Origin: Gymnothorax reevesii | Taxonomy: Eukaryota; Chordata; Actinopteri; Anguilliformes; Muraenidae | Assembly: GCA_029721435.1 (NCBI GenBank) | Contig: CM056577.1 | Span: 115,070,219 to 115,134,218, forward strand | DNA: 64,000 nt | Direction: 5' to 3' | Shown: in pieces, positions 23,639 to 35,204 of the stretch | Layout: each line of letters starts with the position of its first letter | How positions within the stretch are numbered: the stretch's first letter is position 1 | Made by a program: the position numbers and the translations under genes | Notes under the pieces: model-generated | What the model was told of the DNA's origin: nothing | What the model saw: only the letters and a program-made list of their open reading frames with translations | Database searches by the model: none

Positions 23639-24744
23639 AAAATTTGTCCGATTGTCATGGTCCTTCATGAATAGATTCACATTTTATGGGCGTATTTTGC
23701 CACATTTTGCGCAAAATCGCTTATGTTCATCACTGCAATCACAATTCATGGCAAAAGGAATATTGCACAAAAACTTATGGACACGTTTGACAGTATGGAT
23801 AGCTTGTATATGGGACAGGAATTTGGGGATGTATTCCTACGTGATTCATTTTTCAGATCCGTAATGTAATCCCTATGGGCCAATACTGCATATTAATGTC
23901 TAACCCCTCTTTTGAAATTTTGAATAAGTGATTATATGTGTCCCTCAACAGACATTCAGCTCATTGACGATGCATTTTCCACATGTAGCTTTTTTGCTCT
24001 TTAGGCATCTGGCAGAGGTTTTATTTACTTTCCATAGTGATCTTAAAAACTAAGGCAAGTTATTTGTAGCAGCTTATGACAGATAAAAAACGAAGATTCA
24101 AAAATAAATGTATTTTATATAGGGGTAAGTGGGAGGTTAATTTTTTCTGATGTCGGTGGAGATAGCTTGAATGCTGAGTTTAAAATAATAATTTATCTTG
24201 GATATAAAAACAATAGGATCGCGTGCAACACAACATACTTTTAGGAGTCAATAACTGAAGAAACATCAATATTCTATAAAAACATATTAATCACAATTTT
24301 AAAAACTGCCACCGTAAAATGTAGGTTACCCCATGGGCCAAGGCCATTTTTGGGTTATATTGCACGTGGCAGTTAAACTGTATTTTACACTTCGATTATT
24401 AAATTTTGCGATTACTTCAAGGTTTACATGCCTGCCAATTCCCGGGTATCATATTCCAATGCCGTGTGAGCCGTCATCAAAAATGTATTTTGTAACGCAA
24501 ATGAGGTACGACGTCTCATATCCCTAACTGCCTACTAGTGACCTAGCTTTAAATGTGTGTGGCATGTCATGTAGCATGTGACTTTGCATGTACCTGGTAA
24601 TAGGTTCTTTCCTTTGTAGGGACTGGGCCTGTAATACTACACTTCTGAAGAGATCTCAATAAAGACGTTTCATTCAGTTAGTGCAGGGTGAGAGGCACAC
24701 AGTGCTAATAGTGCTCATTAGCATGACAGTAAGTGTTCATTAGC
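23639..24744. other. No supported feature
   Basis: AT-rich sequence without recognisable genes or repeat termini. Confidence 0.4.
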
Positions 24745-25016
24745 ACCACAGTACACCTTGGCTCAATCTGTGACCATTTTGGTGGTAACGTTACAAGTCA
24801 TTATCATTTCACTGTTGAGTTTGAACCTCAAAGGTCAATGATAGTCAAGTTGAATGTCACCAAATGAAAGTTCATATCAAGATGGTGCCAGCTCATGGCG
24901 ACATGCTGAAAACCTCTCTCTCCCTCTTAGTCGTTTTAGCGCTAGTGTAAAGTTTTTTGTGTCCACACACTCTCTAATTACTTATAACAGACAGACTTTG
25001 CCGGATATAAGAATCT

Positions 25017-25757
25017 GTGTCTACAGTGCCCCCCCAGAGTGACTCAGTAACTTTGTGTTTCCCACGGGACCCGGATGCAGCTTTGTCGGACGCAAACACA
25101 CACGACAGCGGGGGAGCTACGGTCAACTCACGCGGAAGACGAGGCGGACTACTCGCAAGGCTGAGACGTTGCCCTACTCAGCCTCCTGGTCCAAGTATCT
25201 TGCTTGCTAATGTTCAATCTATTCGCAACAAACTGGATGAGCTTCACTGCCATATTAACTCCCAGAGGGACATGAGTGAGTGCAGTGTGTTCTGCTTCTC
25301 CGAGACCTGGCTTACACCTGACACACCGTACACGGCTGTGCAACCAGACGGTTTCTCTCTCCACCGTCTTGACCGCCATGCAGAGAAGACTGGCAAAGCA
25401 AAAGGCGGGGGAGTGTGTTTGCTGGTCAACAACTCCTGGTGCACAGATGTGAAGGTTATTTCACGGTGTTGTTCACCAGTTCTTGAACATTTAACAATAA
25501 AATGCCGGCCATTCTACTCGCCGAGAGAACTCCCCTTCGTCCTGATTACTGCTGTCTATATTCCACCACAAGCCAAGGCAACAGTAGCCCTTGAGGAATT
25601 ATACACCACTATCAATAGCTATGAGGACAAATTCCCGCAGGCTATTTCCATCGTAGCGGGTGACTTCAACCACTGCAGTCTCAAATCAGTATTGCCGAAG
25701 TATTACCAACATGTCAGCTGTCCCACCAGAGGCGACAGGATTTTAGATCACTGCTAA
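25017..25757 (+). pseudogene. LINE apurinic-type endonuclease domain
   Basis: An open frame of 246 codons. Endonuclease signatures are visible: LLANVQSIRNKLDEL (62-76, catalytic Asn region), FSETWLTPD (94-102, catalytic Glu96), GGGVCLLVNN (130-139) and VAGDFNHC (213-220, catalytic Asp/Asn). The domain would nick target DNA for reverse transcription. The frame ends prematurely at RILDHC*, where the family continues with a Tyr; downstream AYRSIPRPHFGKSDHSSVLM at about 25770 shows that translation once continued in another frame. Confidence 0.85.
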
Positions 25758-27584
25758 TCCACCATCAAGGGAGCGTAGAGATCTATCCCTCGACCTCACT
25801 TTGGGAAATCGGACCATTCTTCTGTGCTAATGCTACCTGTTTACAAGCAGGAAGTTAAACGCGCAAAACCCATTGTGAGGACGGTTCAGCGCTGGTCAAA
25901 GGACAGCGAGCTCAGACTCCAGGGCTGTTTTGAAGCAACTGACTGGTCAGCTTTCAGGGACCTCCTGAATCTGATTATACTGATTCTGTCACTGATTATG
26001 TGAAATTCTGCGTGGAAACCTGTATACCTTCCCAGACTATCTGCTCATAAACGAATCCATGGATTACCGGCACTGTTTGTCGGAGGCTGAGAGAAAGGTC
26101 TGCAGCTTTTAAAGCGGGGGATGATGAGTGCTACAAGGAGGCCAGGTACGCAAAAAAAAGCAACAGCTTAAATTGGAGCAACACTACACCAATGGAGATG
26201 CAAGGTGCTTGTGGCGGGGCTTTCAGGACATCACGGGCTACAAGAGCAAGCCGAGCGGACCTACCAACACCACCGATTCCTTTCTGGAGGAGCTTAGCGA
26301 GTTTTACGCTCGCTTTGAGCAGTATGTGAAACCGCCTGAGTTGGATCACATCCTTACACGTGATGTGCACAGCGAGATACTTCATCAAGTGACTGAGGCG
26401 GACGTGAGTAGAGTGTTTAAATCTGCTAAAACAGGCAAAGCCGCCGGGCAGGATGGTATTTTACCCCGAGTCCTACAATCCTGCTCTAGTCAGCTCTTGT
26501 GTTTTTACAGACATTTTTAACCTGTCACTGTCTAACTGTTCAGTCCCAACATCCTGAAAGAAAACTGTGATTGTGCCTGTTCCTAAGAAAACTCCTGCAT
26601 CGTGTCCTGGTGACAACAGACCTGTTGCCTTAAAACACCTGTGATAATGAAATGTTTTGAGAAGCTGGTAAAGTCATACATCAACAACAATATTCCTGCT
26701 TATCGATCTAACAGATCTGTTGAGGACGCTGTATCACTGTCAATTCATACTGTGCTTGAGCATCTGGAGAGGGAAAACGCTTATGTCAGAATGCTGTTTA
26801 TCGACTATAGCTCTGCTTTTAACACTATTTTGCCATCTAAATTAGTGTTAAAATCGAAAGATCTGGGTCTCTGTAATTCCATCTCTAGGTAGATTTATGA
26901 TTTTCAGACGATACAACAGTTATCGGACTTATCAGTAACAACGACGAGGCTGCATATAGGCACGAGGTGGCAAATCTGTCCGTTTGGTGCAGTAACAATA
27001 ACCTTTTTCTTAATGCAGCAAAAGCAAAAGAACTAATCATTGACTTTAGGAGATCCAATTCCATCCACTCTCCTGTTCCTGTTGACAATGCTGTTGTTGA
27101 AATTGTGAACTCCTTTAAGTTCTTGGGCATATTCATGACTGACTCCCTCTGCTGGTCGCTGAACGTCAGCATGTTGATCAAGAAAGCACAACAGAGACTG
27201 TTCTTCCTGAGGTGTCTCAAGAAATTTGGGTTGTCCACAAACTCCCCAATCAACTTGTACAGATCAACTATTGAAAGCATTCTCACAGGAAGCATCCTGG
27301 TTTGGTTTGGAAACATTACAGCTCAGGACCATAAGCTTATCAAAAGGACAATTAAGTCGGCTTCAAGAATCATTGGATCACCACTGCCACAGGAAACAGA
27401 CATTTACACCACTTGGTGCAGGAAAAAGGCTCAACTTATCTTAAAGGACTCTAACCACCCAGCACACAGCCTGTGCTATTACCTTCCTTCAGGCAAACGT
27501 CTGCGGAGCATCAGGGCACGCCCCAGTCGCCTCAAGGACAGCTTTTATCCACAGGCCATAAGACGGCGTAACAACAGCACTTAG
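25758..27584 (+). pseudogene. LINE reverse transcriptase, broken into fragments
   Basis: Pieces in different frames: a linker with KAKPIVRTVQRWS-type sequence (about 25860-25960); 26128-26520 with DVSRVFKSAKTGKAAGQDGI, the RT start; 26641-26892 with FEKLVKSYI, RSVEDAVSLSIHTVLEHLE and motif A LFIDYSSAFNTI; then 26967-27584 with LSVWCSNNNLFLNAAKAKEL, FKFLGIFMTDSL, KKAQQRLFFLRCLKKF, RSTIESILTGSILVWFGN and LPSGKRLRSIRARPSRLKD, the conserved C-terminus. Motif B is deleted, so only part of motif C (DDT at about 26905) remains. Several stops and frameshifts; inactive. Confidence 0.85.
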
Positions 27585-28222
27585 TGCCATGGGTGCATGC
27601 GATTAATTTTTATCCTTATTTACTGGTATTTATTGTCTTTTATTGTGTTATTATTTTATTTATTCTTAATGTAATGCGAGGGTTGAGTGAGGGTGTCTGG
27701 CAAAATGCATTTCATTGCATCGACTGTACACTGTACTTTTAATGCATATGACAACAATAAACTAAACTAAACTTCCTAGAAGTCAGTAACACAAACCTAG
27801 ACTCCATTTGTGACCATATTAGTGACACAAGTCATTGAATTTTCACTCTGTCACATTTGGCCTTTGAAGGTCAATACGAAGGGCACCAAACGAAAGATCA
27901 TACATGACTTCCTATATGTCTCTAATACAAACCTAGACCCCATCTGTGACCGTTTTGCCAATACAAGTCATTGTAATTGTATTATGTGAAGTTTGACCTT
28001 CAAATGTCACCAACAGTCAAGTTAAAAGTCACGAAATGAAAGTTCATATGTGACTTCCTATGTCAGTAACACAAACCTAGGCTCCATCTGTGACATTTTC
28101 AGTGACAAAAGTCATTTAATTTTCTCTTGGTCAAGTTTTGACCAAATCAAAGTTCATACATGACTTCCTATTCGTCTCCAATACAAACCTACACTCAATC
28201 TGTAATGATTTTGCTGATATTC

Positions 28223-28815
28223 AGTGCCGTGAAAAAGTATTTGCCACCTCCCTGATTTCTTTCGTTTTTGCACATTTTTTCACACAATGTTTCAGATCAT
28301 CGAACAAGCTTTAATATAAGACAAAGACCCAAGTAAATACTAAATGCAGTTTTGAAATGATGATTTCATTTATTAAGGGGAAGAAGCTATCCAAACCTAC
28401 CTAACCCTATGTGAAAAAATAATTGCTAAATCATGAATTAACTGTGATTAACCACATTTTTTGAGTCCAATTTCACAAGCTGCACCCAGGCCTGATTACT
28501 GCCAGACCTGTTAAATCAAGAAATCACTTCAAAAGAACCTGTTTGACAAAGTGAAGTAGCCTAAAAGATCTCAAAAAGCAACATGTCATGCTGCAAACTA
28601 AAGAAATTCAAGAACAGATGATAAACAAAGAAATTGACATCTTTCAGTCTGGAAAGGGTGGCAAAGCCATTTCTAAGGCTTTGGGACACCGGCAAATCAC
28701 GGTGAAAGCCATTATCCACAAATGCAGAAAACTTTGGAACAGTGGTGAACCTTCCCAGGAGTGGCCGGCCTACCAGAATTACTCCAAAGCAATTACTCCG
28801 AGTTCGCTGTCAATT
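28223..28815 (+). mobile_element. Tc1-like transposon 5' half
   Basis: Starts CAGTGCCGTGAAAAAGTATT, a terminal sequence of a common fish Tc1 family. The transposase N-terminus follows from about 28588: EIQEQMINKEIDIFQSGKGG, KAISKALGHRQITVKAIIHK (helix-turn-helix), FGTVxNLPRSG-like region replaced by LWNSGEPSQEWPAYQN. It ends abruptly near 28815 without the catalytic domain or right end. The left end abuts the minisatellite. Confidence 0.7.
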
Positions 28816-30704
28816 ATGCTTTGACAAGGCTGATAAGATTGTTCGCTGACTACCAGGTTTTTAAGCAAACAAACGTTGGCCAAAGATGCCTGGCTATTAA
28901 AGTAAATTGGCTCTAATTGTAAAACTTGATATCTAGCAAGGAAAGCGTAACCAAGTAGAACATAGAGTGGCTAACTAATTAAGCAGGCAAACGGCTATAG
29001 CGAGGTGCTGGAAAATTCAAGACAGGTGACTTCTAACCATTGACTGTAGAAAAGGCGTCCTGAACTCATTCAGCCCGGGAATCAGGAGGATCATGGGACA
29101 TGTAGTTTTTAGACTACAAAGAGGATTAGCATGGTGGCGAAAAATTAAAATGATTTGAAATACAGCTGATTCCGGTCAAGAAAAATTATGTATATCAAAA
29201 TCTCGAAAAAGATGGAGGCTTGAAAACAATGGGAAGTGATTCAAAAGTGAACTGAAAGTAAACAGTCTATGGGTAAAATGAATGGGAAATTTTACTTCTG
29301 ACACCAGCGTGATGTCATCACTTTAGTACTCTATAACAACCCTTTTTTCGTTTGCGCTTAGCCAGCTAAAGAAATGCAAAAGAAATGTGTTCAATGCTCG
29401 AATCACGGCAGGATAATGGGGGAGAGTTTGTATTCATACTTTAATTTGTGACCCCTGTGACAGGTTTGTAACACAAGCTAGCTTGGAAACAGTATGTTAT
29501 CCTACTTGATAATACAATAGTTGTATGATTCCATGCTAGAATTTGAGGTAATTCCACCTATGTTGTTAGGATCTTCTTTCGCAGCGGCTGCGATTCATTT
29601 GTCCGGTATCGTTCATTTTGTTTCAAAAGTAAGCATTTTTAGATTGCAAATGTGGTGCGATACCGCTTATTTCAAACCTCATAGAGTATGTAAAGTATGT
29701 TGATGTTCAAGAATAATGCTGGGTAAGGGAACAAAGCTTGTGAAGACTACTAAAGGAGTTTTGTACACCTCTCACAGCTGATGGGTTTACATAAGTGTCA
29801 GAATGCAGCAGGTTGACCAGGTTACCTGAGCGCAAGTCGCAGCCCAGGACGGTGGAGAAAGGGAGAAGTGTGACTAAATTTATCACTTGTCACTCACCCA
29901 TTCATTTAGTGTAATCAGTTAATATTCATCGATATATGCCTCGGGAGGAGTAATTCTATTTTTAAACTACCTTTAAGCAAACATTTCCGCTTCTTTCCAT
30001 GGAGAAAAAACGAAAGAGTCTCGTTTTCAATGGTTCTCTATGGCAGATGCCCGATGCTTGCCAGACGTTCGCATCATGTGATTGTTATTCACGTTTTTCA
30101 TGACGTCATTCAGGCGGGTCCCCATTCAGCTCTAGTTCGGTTTGCAGTCTTGTCATATGTTATTAGCAACTATTATCTAACATATATAATGTGTTTAGAA
30201 GAAAACCTCTGATTTCACTTTACCCAGACTTTAACCTCTAACTAGCTCTATAACATGGACCATTATGTCTCGGCGAGGTTAAACTACAAGGTTAAACTAC
30301 AACTACAAGCTTTTTGCAGAATTTTTAGTGGCAGGTTAATAATAAGCCTTCCAGCCCAATTCCACAATGTGCACATTTTTCGCTCATTTTTGCACAGGAT
30401 TTTTCCCTCTTATTTTGTTTCCAAATTATTACCCAAGGCAGCTTCCTCCCTGGCGTCCATTCATGAGGAGTAGGAAGCCACTGAACAACATCTTGACTAA
30501 CTAACTACTACTCATAGTTATTGCAGCATATGGCTGTGTGGGCCTTCAGTCAGGGATATGGCAAGCGCATGATCACCTTTTCACCAGTGGCTCAGCCAGA
30601 ACTGAAAACTTGGTGGGCACAGAATCCTTTTACAACTTTTATTAGTACTGACTTGCTTGCAATCATCTTTCCTGTTGAACAATACATTCACTCCAAAATC
30701 ACTT
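28816..30704. other. No supported feature
   Basis: AT-rich sequence with scattered short open frames on one strand that show no domains. No repeat termini recognised. Confidence 0.4.
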
Positions 30705-31087
30705 CACACTATCAGGCGTTGCTAGTTCTCCTCATGAAGGTAAGATGACAATCATTCCTTTGGACGCTTTTTAAAAAAAATTTCAATGAGCCTTACTCAA
30801 GATTGCGTAAAGGTGTTTATAATCTTTGTCTCTGATTTAATTTCAACAATTTAAGTGATCATGAAGAGCAGGTTTGATCGCCTGATGTGCCAAAAATGTA
30901 GCTCGGAAGATCTTCGAGTGAACTAATTTTTCTGAACTGAGTTTAGCCAATTAATATGTCACCCTTTGATCGCATCAAGAAAGACACTGTGTCTATAATT
31001 GCCAATATTTAACAATTCTAATTGGAAAACGTTTTAATTAAAATGACTGAGAATAAGTCAGGAGAACTAGCAACGCCTGATAGTGTG
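30705..31087. mobile_element. MITE with 28-bp perfect inverted ends
   Basis: CACACTATCAGGCGTTGCTA and eight further bases at 30705-30732 recur as an exact reverse complement at 31060-31087. The 380-bp interior is AT-rich and non-coding. I found no clear target duplication, so the true ends may lie a few bases outside. Superfamily unassigned. Confidence 0.65.
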
Positions 31088-31238
31088 GAGTGTTTTCGGA
31101 GTGAAAAGGAAAGATGATTGCGAACAAGTAATGACTAAAAAAAGTTGTAAAGGTATGTTCTGTGCCCACCCAATTTTCAGTTCTGGCAACGCCACTACTT
31201 CACCCATGACAAAAAAAAAGCATTTCGTCTTCCAAGTG

Positions 31239-31419
31239 ACTATTCGCTCTTATTTAAGAGTGTCCAAGCACAAACACTGATCGAAATTACCGTTAGACGC
31301 ACTTTTAAGTGTGAGCAGTCCAAAGCCCCCCCTTTTTTTTCTAGGCCAAACTTATTTTTTAAGCTGTGGCAAAGAAAAAAAATATTCAGCATTGGCCACA
31401 CGTATAAGTGCGAATATCA
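31239..31419. repeat. Foldback repeat with GACGCACTT, copy 2
   Basis: ACTATTCGCTCTTA, GTTAGACGCACTTTTAAGTG, GGCCAAACTTATTTTTTAAG and CATTGGCCACACGTATAAGT follow in the same order as in copy 1 (16600-16862), and the ends are roughly inverted (ATTCGC...GCGAAT). It is shorter and diverged. The two copies are about 14.6 kb apart. Confidence 0.65.
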
Positions 31420-31859
31420 TCGGCCTTTCGTCTTATAGTCGTTTACATTTTGCTTTTGACTATTATGCATAATATGACTTCTTCCACATCAACATTTCGA
31501 TGCCAGTCTCAGTGCTGCAACCCAGTGTGATGAATATTGCATAAAGATGCCCAAGTAGGGCCAATAGCCTCATGACAATATTTTGGTAAATATAAATCAG
31601 CCTGAACTTTAAAGAAAATTAATATATAAGTAACAAAATAAATAAATGAATAATCCGTCACGGAAAAAGTCATCGAGTTGCGAGTAATTACATAACTTAA
31701 CTGCATGGCGGGGTGGCCAAGGCAAGCTTCAACTAGCAGGCTACTTACCAATGATGGCCATGTGGCTCGCTAACCTTATACAAGCTCAAAAACCAACAAA
31801 CTCACGCCAGATCGCATAGGTATTATTACACAACACACTGTTTGTGAACTTACCAGATT

Positions 31860-32110
31860 TACCAGATTGAGGGCGATACTCACCATTCGGTGAAAGTGAC
31901 TGAACAGCGGGAGGGCGACCGTTACAGCTCGCGCAGATAATACTCCGCGTCAGGGACCGAGATCGGCCCTACACTGAGCAGCTGCTGGGAACAATCCTAA
32001 TTTTCATCTCAGTATAATGAAAAATTTACTTTTCACGACGATGTCGGCGACTCAGGAGGACAGAGTATCCAAGAATATGCCGTACCCAAGTCGCTTGAAG
32101 TCGAGCCGTT
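31860..32110 (-). promoter_or_regulatory. Possible CpG-rich first exon/promoter, minus strand
   Basis: Local GC and CpG content rise (GCGGGAGGGCGACCG, CTCGCGCAG, CGCGTCAGGGACCGAGATCG on the plus strand). Read on the minus strand, GAATG is followed by GTGAGTATCG near 31884, a consensus 5' splice donor, which would make the upstream minus-strand sequence a non-coding first exon. No downstream exon was identified. This is an inference from composition and one splice site. Confidence 0.25.
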
Positions 32111-32714
32111 TCTAGCTGAAACTGGTGGCAAAAGTTAGCTCGTGTAAAGTTAGTTAACTTATTGCCGATAGGTTAAGTCCTTCCGTTTAAACTGAAGGGT
32201 ATTCAGATAAGAACTGCGAAGACTTAGTTGTTCGAGGTTGTCATTACAAATTGTTCACTTAAAAGTCTTTTTTCCCCTATTCCTTCATTTCGTTTTCGCT
32301 AGTATCATGAAATTGCCGTATGAAATCACGGGCTATATTTCCGTCGTTGCTGAACCGTTGAAACGCATACACGCCGTTAAGGTCACATGTACTTACGTCA
32401 CAGCCCATTGCCTTACAGTAGCCGTTTTCTTCTCATGATGAACGTTTGCACACGCATAGATTTACAAATGTACTTCAGTATTTATTCATTACTCTCACCA
32501 TAAAAAATATGCTGCAATGCCCACAAAAATATGAATCATTCTGTATGCAATGACGTCAGAAATAATTAGCACCCACAGTGAAATGAGCAACATGGCCTTG
32601 ATAACTGTCTTTGCTGTTCTTCGTGGTTTGTCACTTCAAATATACAAAAATTCTTACATTTTCATTGAAGTAAAATTATTATAAGAACAAAATGTTTTCA
32701 TTAAATGAATATTT
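32111..32714. other. No supported feature
   Basis: AT-rich sequence preceding the plus-strand Tc1 remnant. Confidence 0.4.
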
Positions 32715-33645
32715 TTCTCCAAAACTTGTATGCCACAATTATTGGCAAATTTCTGGAATTATTGGAAATTTCTGAGTTTGAAATCTAACTGAATTATATT
32801 TCCAGATATATTCAACAATTTTATGTACACCTGTTTGATACAGAATTTGTTAGTGTTTAACCATGACTTCCTGTCTTAATTTGGTTTAAATATGCGGCGT
32901 CTCTGGTAAAAGTAATTTAGGCAGTCATTAATACGGTAAGGATCCAAAAACACAGTGAAGACGAGTGACAAAAAGTCATTGAGCTGCACAAATCAGACAG
33001 GAACTGGTTATTTAAAAAAAAAAAAATCCCTAAACAGTTAAAAATACTAATTTCCACCAACGGGGCAATAATGAAGAAGTTTAAAATGACAAGAGATGTT
33101 AGGAATCAGCCAGGAAAAGGATGTGTTGGAACATTCACCCCATGCATTGTGAAGAGGACGGCTCCGCAAGCCTAACATCTCTTAAGAATCACTGATGGAG
33201 AATGGTAGAGGTTAGCTGAGTTTTAGGGTCAGAAAGTCTCTAAAACTACCATCAGATACCAGCTACATCACCACAGGTTGTTTGGGAGGCGTGCCAGAAA
33301 ATAGCCTCTCCTGTCAATCCACAACAAAAATAAAGCAGCTGTTATTTGCTACAGATGAGAACTTTCAATGGGGCAGGGTAATATGGTCAGATGGGCCAAA
33401 ACAGAGCTTTATGGAAACCAATATCAAAAGTGGGTTTAGTGTAGACCTAAAGATAGCTATTCAGAGAATACCTCATACCCACTGTGCAGTATGGTGGTGG
33501 GTCTTTGATGTTTTGAGGTTGTTTTTCTTCCAAAGGCCCAGGACATCTTGTTTAGATACATGGTATCATGGACTCCATGATTTTACCCCACATTCAAATT
33601 TAGTCACCACATGCATAAATTTACCTTTAGTGATCTGAATATATC
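32715..33645 (+). mobile_element. Tc1-like transposon remnant, 3'-truncated
   Basis: The left part carries TGCCACAATTATTGGCA, a motif of the same family as the complete copy at 33667-35172. Degraded transposase pieces in plus-strand frames include SKTTIRYQLHHHRLFGRRAR (about 33232-33295), QWGRVIWSDGPKQ (about 33366-33405, first catalytic Asp block) and NIKSGFSVDLK. The right end is missing; it stops some 20 bp before the neighbouring copy. Confidence 0.65.
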
Positions 33646-33666
33646 TGTCTGGTTAATTTATATATA

Positions 33667-35169
33667 CAGCGCCCCTGGTTAAGGTGTGTCCTTTAGCTTC
33701 TACTAAATTCAGTTTTTTTCTAAATATAGGACCACAATGAAAAAAAGAGGAAAATCCAACCTTTAATTCAAGTGCATTTATTCAGTGGGAAAAAAAATCC
33801 CACATTAAGAAATAATTCTTTTACATCAAATCATGTGTGCCACAATTATTAGCACCCCTAATGATAATACTTTGTACAACCCCCTTTTGCCAACAATACA
33901 GCACCTAATCCTTCTCCTATAATGTTTCAAAAGATGGGAGAATACAGAAAGAGGGATCTTCGACCATTCCTCTTTCCACAATCTCTCTAAATCATCCAGC
34001 GACCTGGGTCCTCTCCTCTGCAATCTCCTCTTCAGCTCACTCCACGGGTTTTCAATGGGGTTGACGTCTGGGCACTGAGATGGCCATGACGATCCATCTT
34101 CAGCTTTCGGGCAGAAGCCACCAGATTTTGATGTAAAATGTCCTGGTATTTCAAGCGTTCATGATGCCATGCACCCTAACAAGGTTCCCAGGGCCTCTGG
34201 AAGAGAAACAGGCCCAGAGCATCACCGATCCTCCTCCATACTTCACAGTGGGCATGAGGTGCTTTTCTGCATACTCATCTTTTGTGTTTCGCCAGACCCA
34301 CTTAGAATATTTGTTGCAAAAAAGCTTTATCTTGGTCTCATCTGACCGAATCACACGGTCCCAGTTGAAGTCCCAGTACCGCTTAGCGAACTCCAGACGT
34401 TTGCCTTTATGATTGTGAGTGAGAAATGGTTTTTTCCGTGCATGCCTCCCAAACAGCTTGTTGGCATGTAGATAGCGCCTTATGGTTGTTTTGAAGACTT
34501 TGTGACCCCAAGATGCTACCGTTTGTTGCAATTCTTTTACAGTGAGCTTTGGAGAACTTTTTATTTCACTTACCAAGCTCCTCACTGTATGTGGTGGCAA
34601 AATAACCTTGTGTCCTCATCCAGGCTTATTTACCACTGTTTCTGTTGCTTTAACCTTCTTAATGATTCATCTGACAGTAGATATGGGCAGGTGCAGGCGA
34701 GTGGCTATTTTCTTGTAGCCATTGCCTGACTTGTGAAGGTCGACACACATCTGCCTTACTTAAATAGTGTGTTCCTTTGTCTTTCCCATGTTGAAGAGTG
34801 GATAAGAGGAATGGCCTCTGTGTCACAACATATTTATACCCCAGGGAAACAGGAAGTGATGAATTACTAATTAAATGTTCCTAGATACTCTGATCAACTT
34901 TGTAAACTACTGTAGAAATCACAGAAATACTTCAATTACATTAATTTCCTAGAAATTGTTAGGGGTACCAATAATTGTGGAACAGGTGATTTTATGAAAA
35001 AAAATAATTTCTTAGTCAAGGATTTTTTTTCCCCTTGAAATTCACTTGAGTTGAAGGTTACATTTTACTGCAATTTTCAGTGTGATAGTATGCCTCTGCA
35101 ATAAAAATTGAATTTATTTTAAGGCTTTTAACACATCTTAACCAAGGGTGCCAATAATTATGGAGGGCG

Positions 35170-35172
<3 letters not shown>
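33667..35172 (-). mobile_element. Tc1-like transposon with both ends and TA target duplications
   Basis: TA at 33665-33666 and 35173-35174 flank the inverted ends CAGCGCCC...; inner parts of the about 200-bp repeats share TTGGTTAAGRTGTG, CACAATTATTRG and AAGAAATWATT. The left end lacks about 20 bp present in the right (CATAATTATTGGCACCCT). Total length 1.5 kb matches a complete element. The right TA duplication merges into a (TA)n run (35173-35201). Confidence 0.85.
33826..34789 (-). pseudogene. Tc1-like transposase pseudogene
   Basis: ATG at 34789 begins MGKTKEHTI, followed by an early stop, SGNGYKKIATRLHLPISTVR (helix-turn-helix), more stops, then an open run 34151-34600: LTVKELQQTVASWGHKVFKT, RRYLHANKLFGRHARKKPFL, RYWDFNWDRVIRSDETKIKL (first catalytic Asp) and YGGGSVMLWACFSSRGPGNL. 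A frameshift precedes the second-Asp region, and 33826-34023 gives the C-terminus (LERLWKEEWSKIPLSVF). Nearly full length but inactive. Confidence 0.85.

Positions 35173-35201
<29 letters not shown>
35173..35201. repeat. (TA)n microsatellite at a Tc1 target duplication
   Basis: Pure TA dinucleotide run immediately after the right end of the Tc1 copy. Confidence 0.9.

Positions 35202-35204
<3 letters not shown>

Larger units (their letters stand above)
24878..27770 (+). mobile_element. Rex1/Babar-like non-LTR retrotransposon, near full length, degraded
   Basis: Starts with the 5' UTR AAGATGGTGCCAGCTC, typical of fish elements of this type, and ends with GCATTTCATTGCAT...TACTTTTAATGCATATGACA and a short ACTAA-repeat tail after AATAAA. 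It carries endonuclease (25017-25757) and reverse transcriptase (about 25758-27584) remnants. The RT palm section between GLCNSIS and DDTTVIGL (near 26890-26905) is deleted, removing motif B. Clade assignment (Rex1 in the CR1/jockey group) rests on recalled similarity. Confidence 0.8.
24745..28222. repeat. Minisatellite (about 115-140-bp unit) split by a LINE
   Basis: Left part 24745-24877 and right part 27771-28222 share the unit order CTCAATCTGTGACC, ACAAGTCATT, TTTGACCTTCAAATGTCA, GTCAAGTT, CACCAAATGAAAGTTCATA, GACTTCCTATATGTC, AACACAAACCTAGACTCC. At least four units can be counted on the right, starting near 27771, 27910, 28051 and 28165. The array breaks at TTCATAT (24877) and resumes at ACTTCCTAGAAGTC (27771), exactly where the LINE sits. 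Confidence 0.75.
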
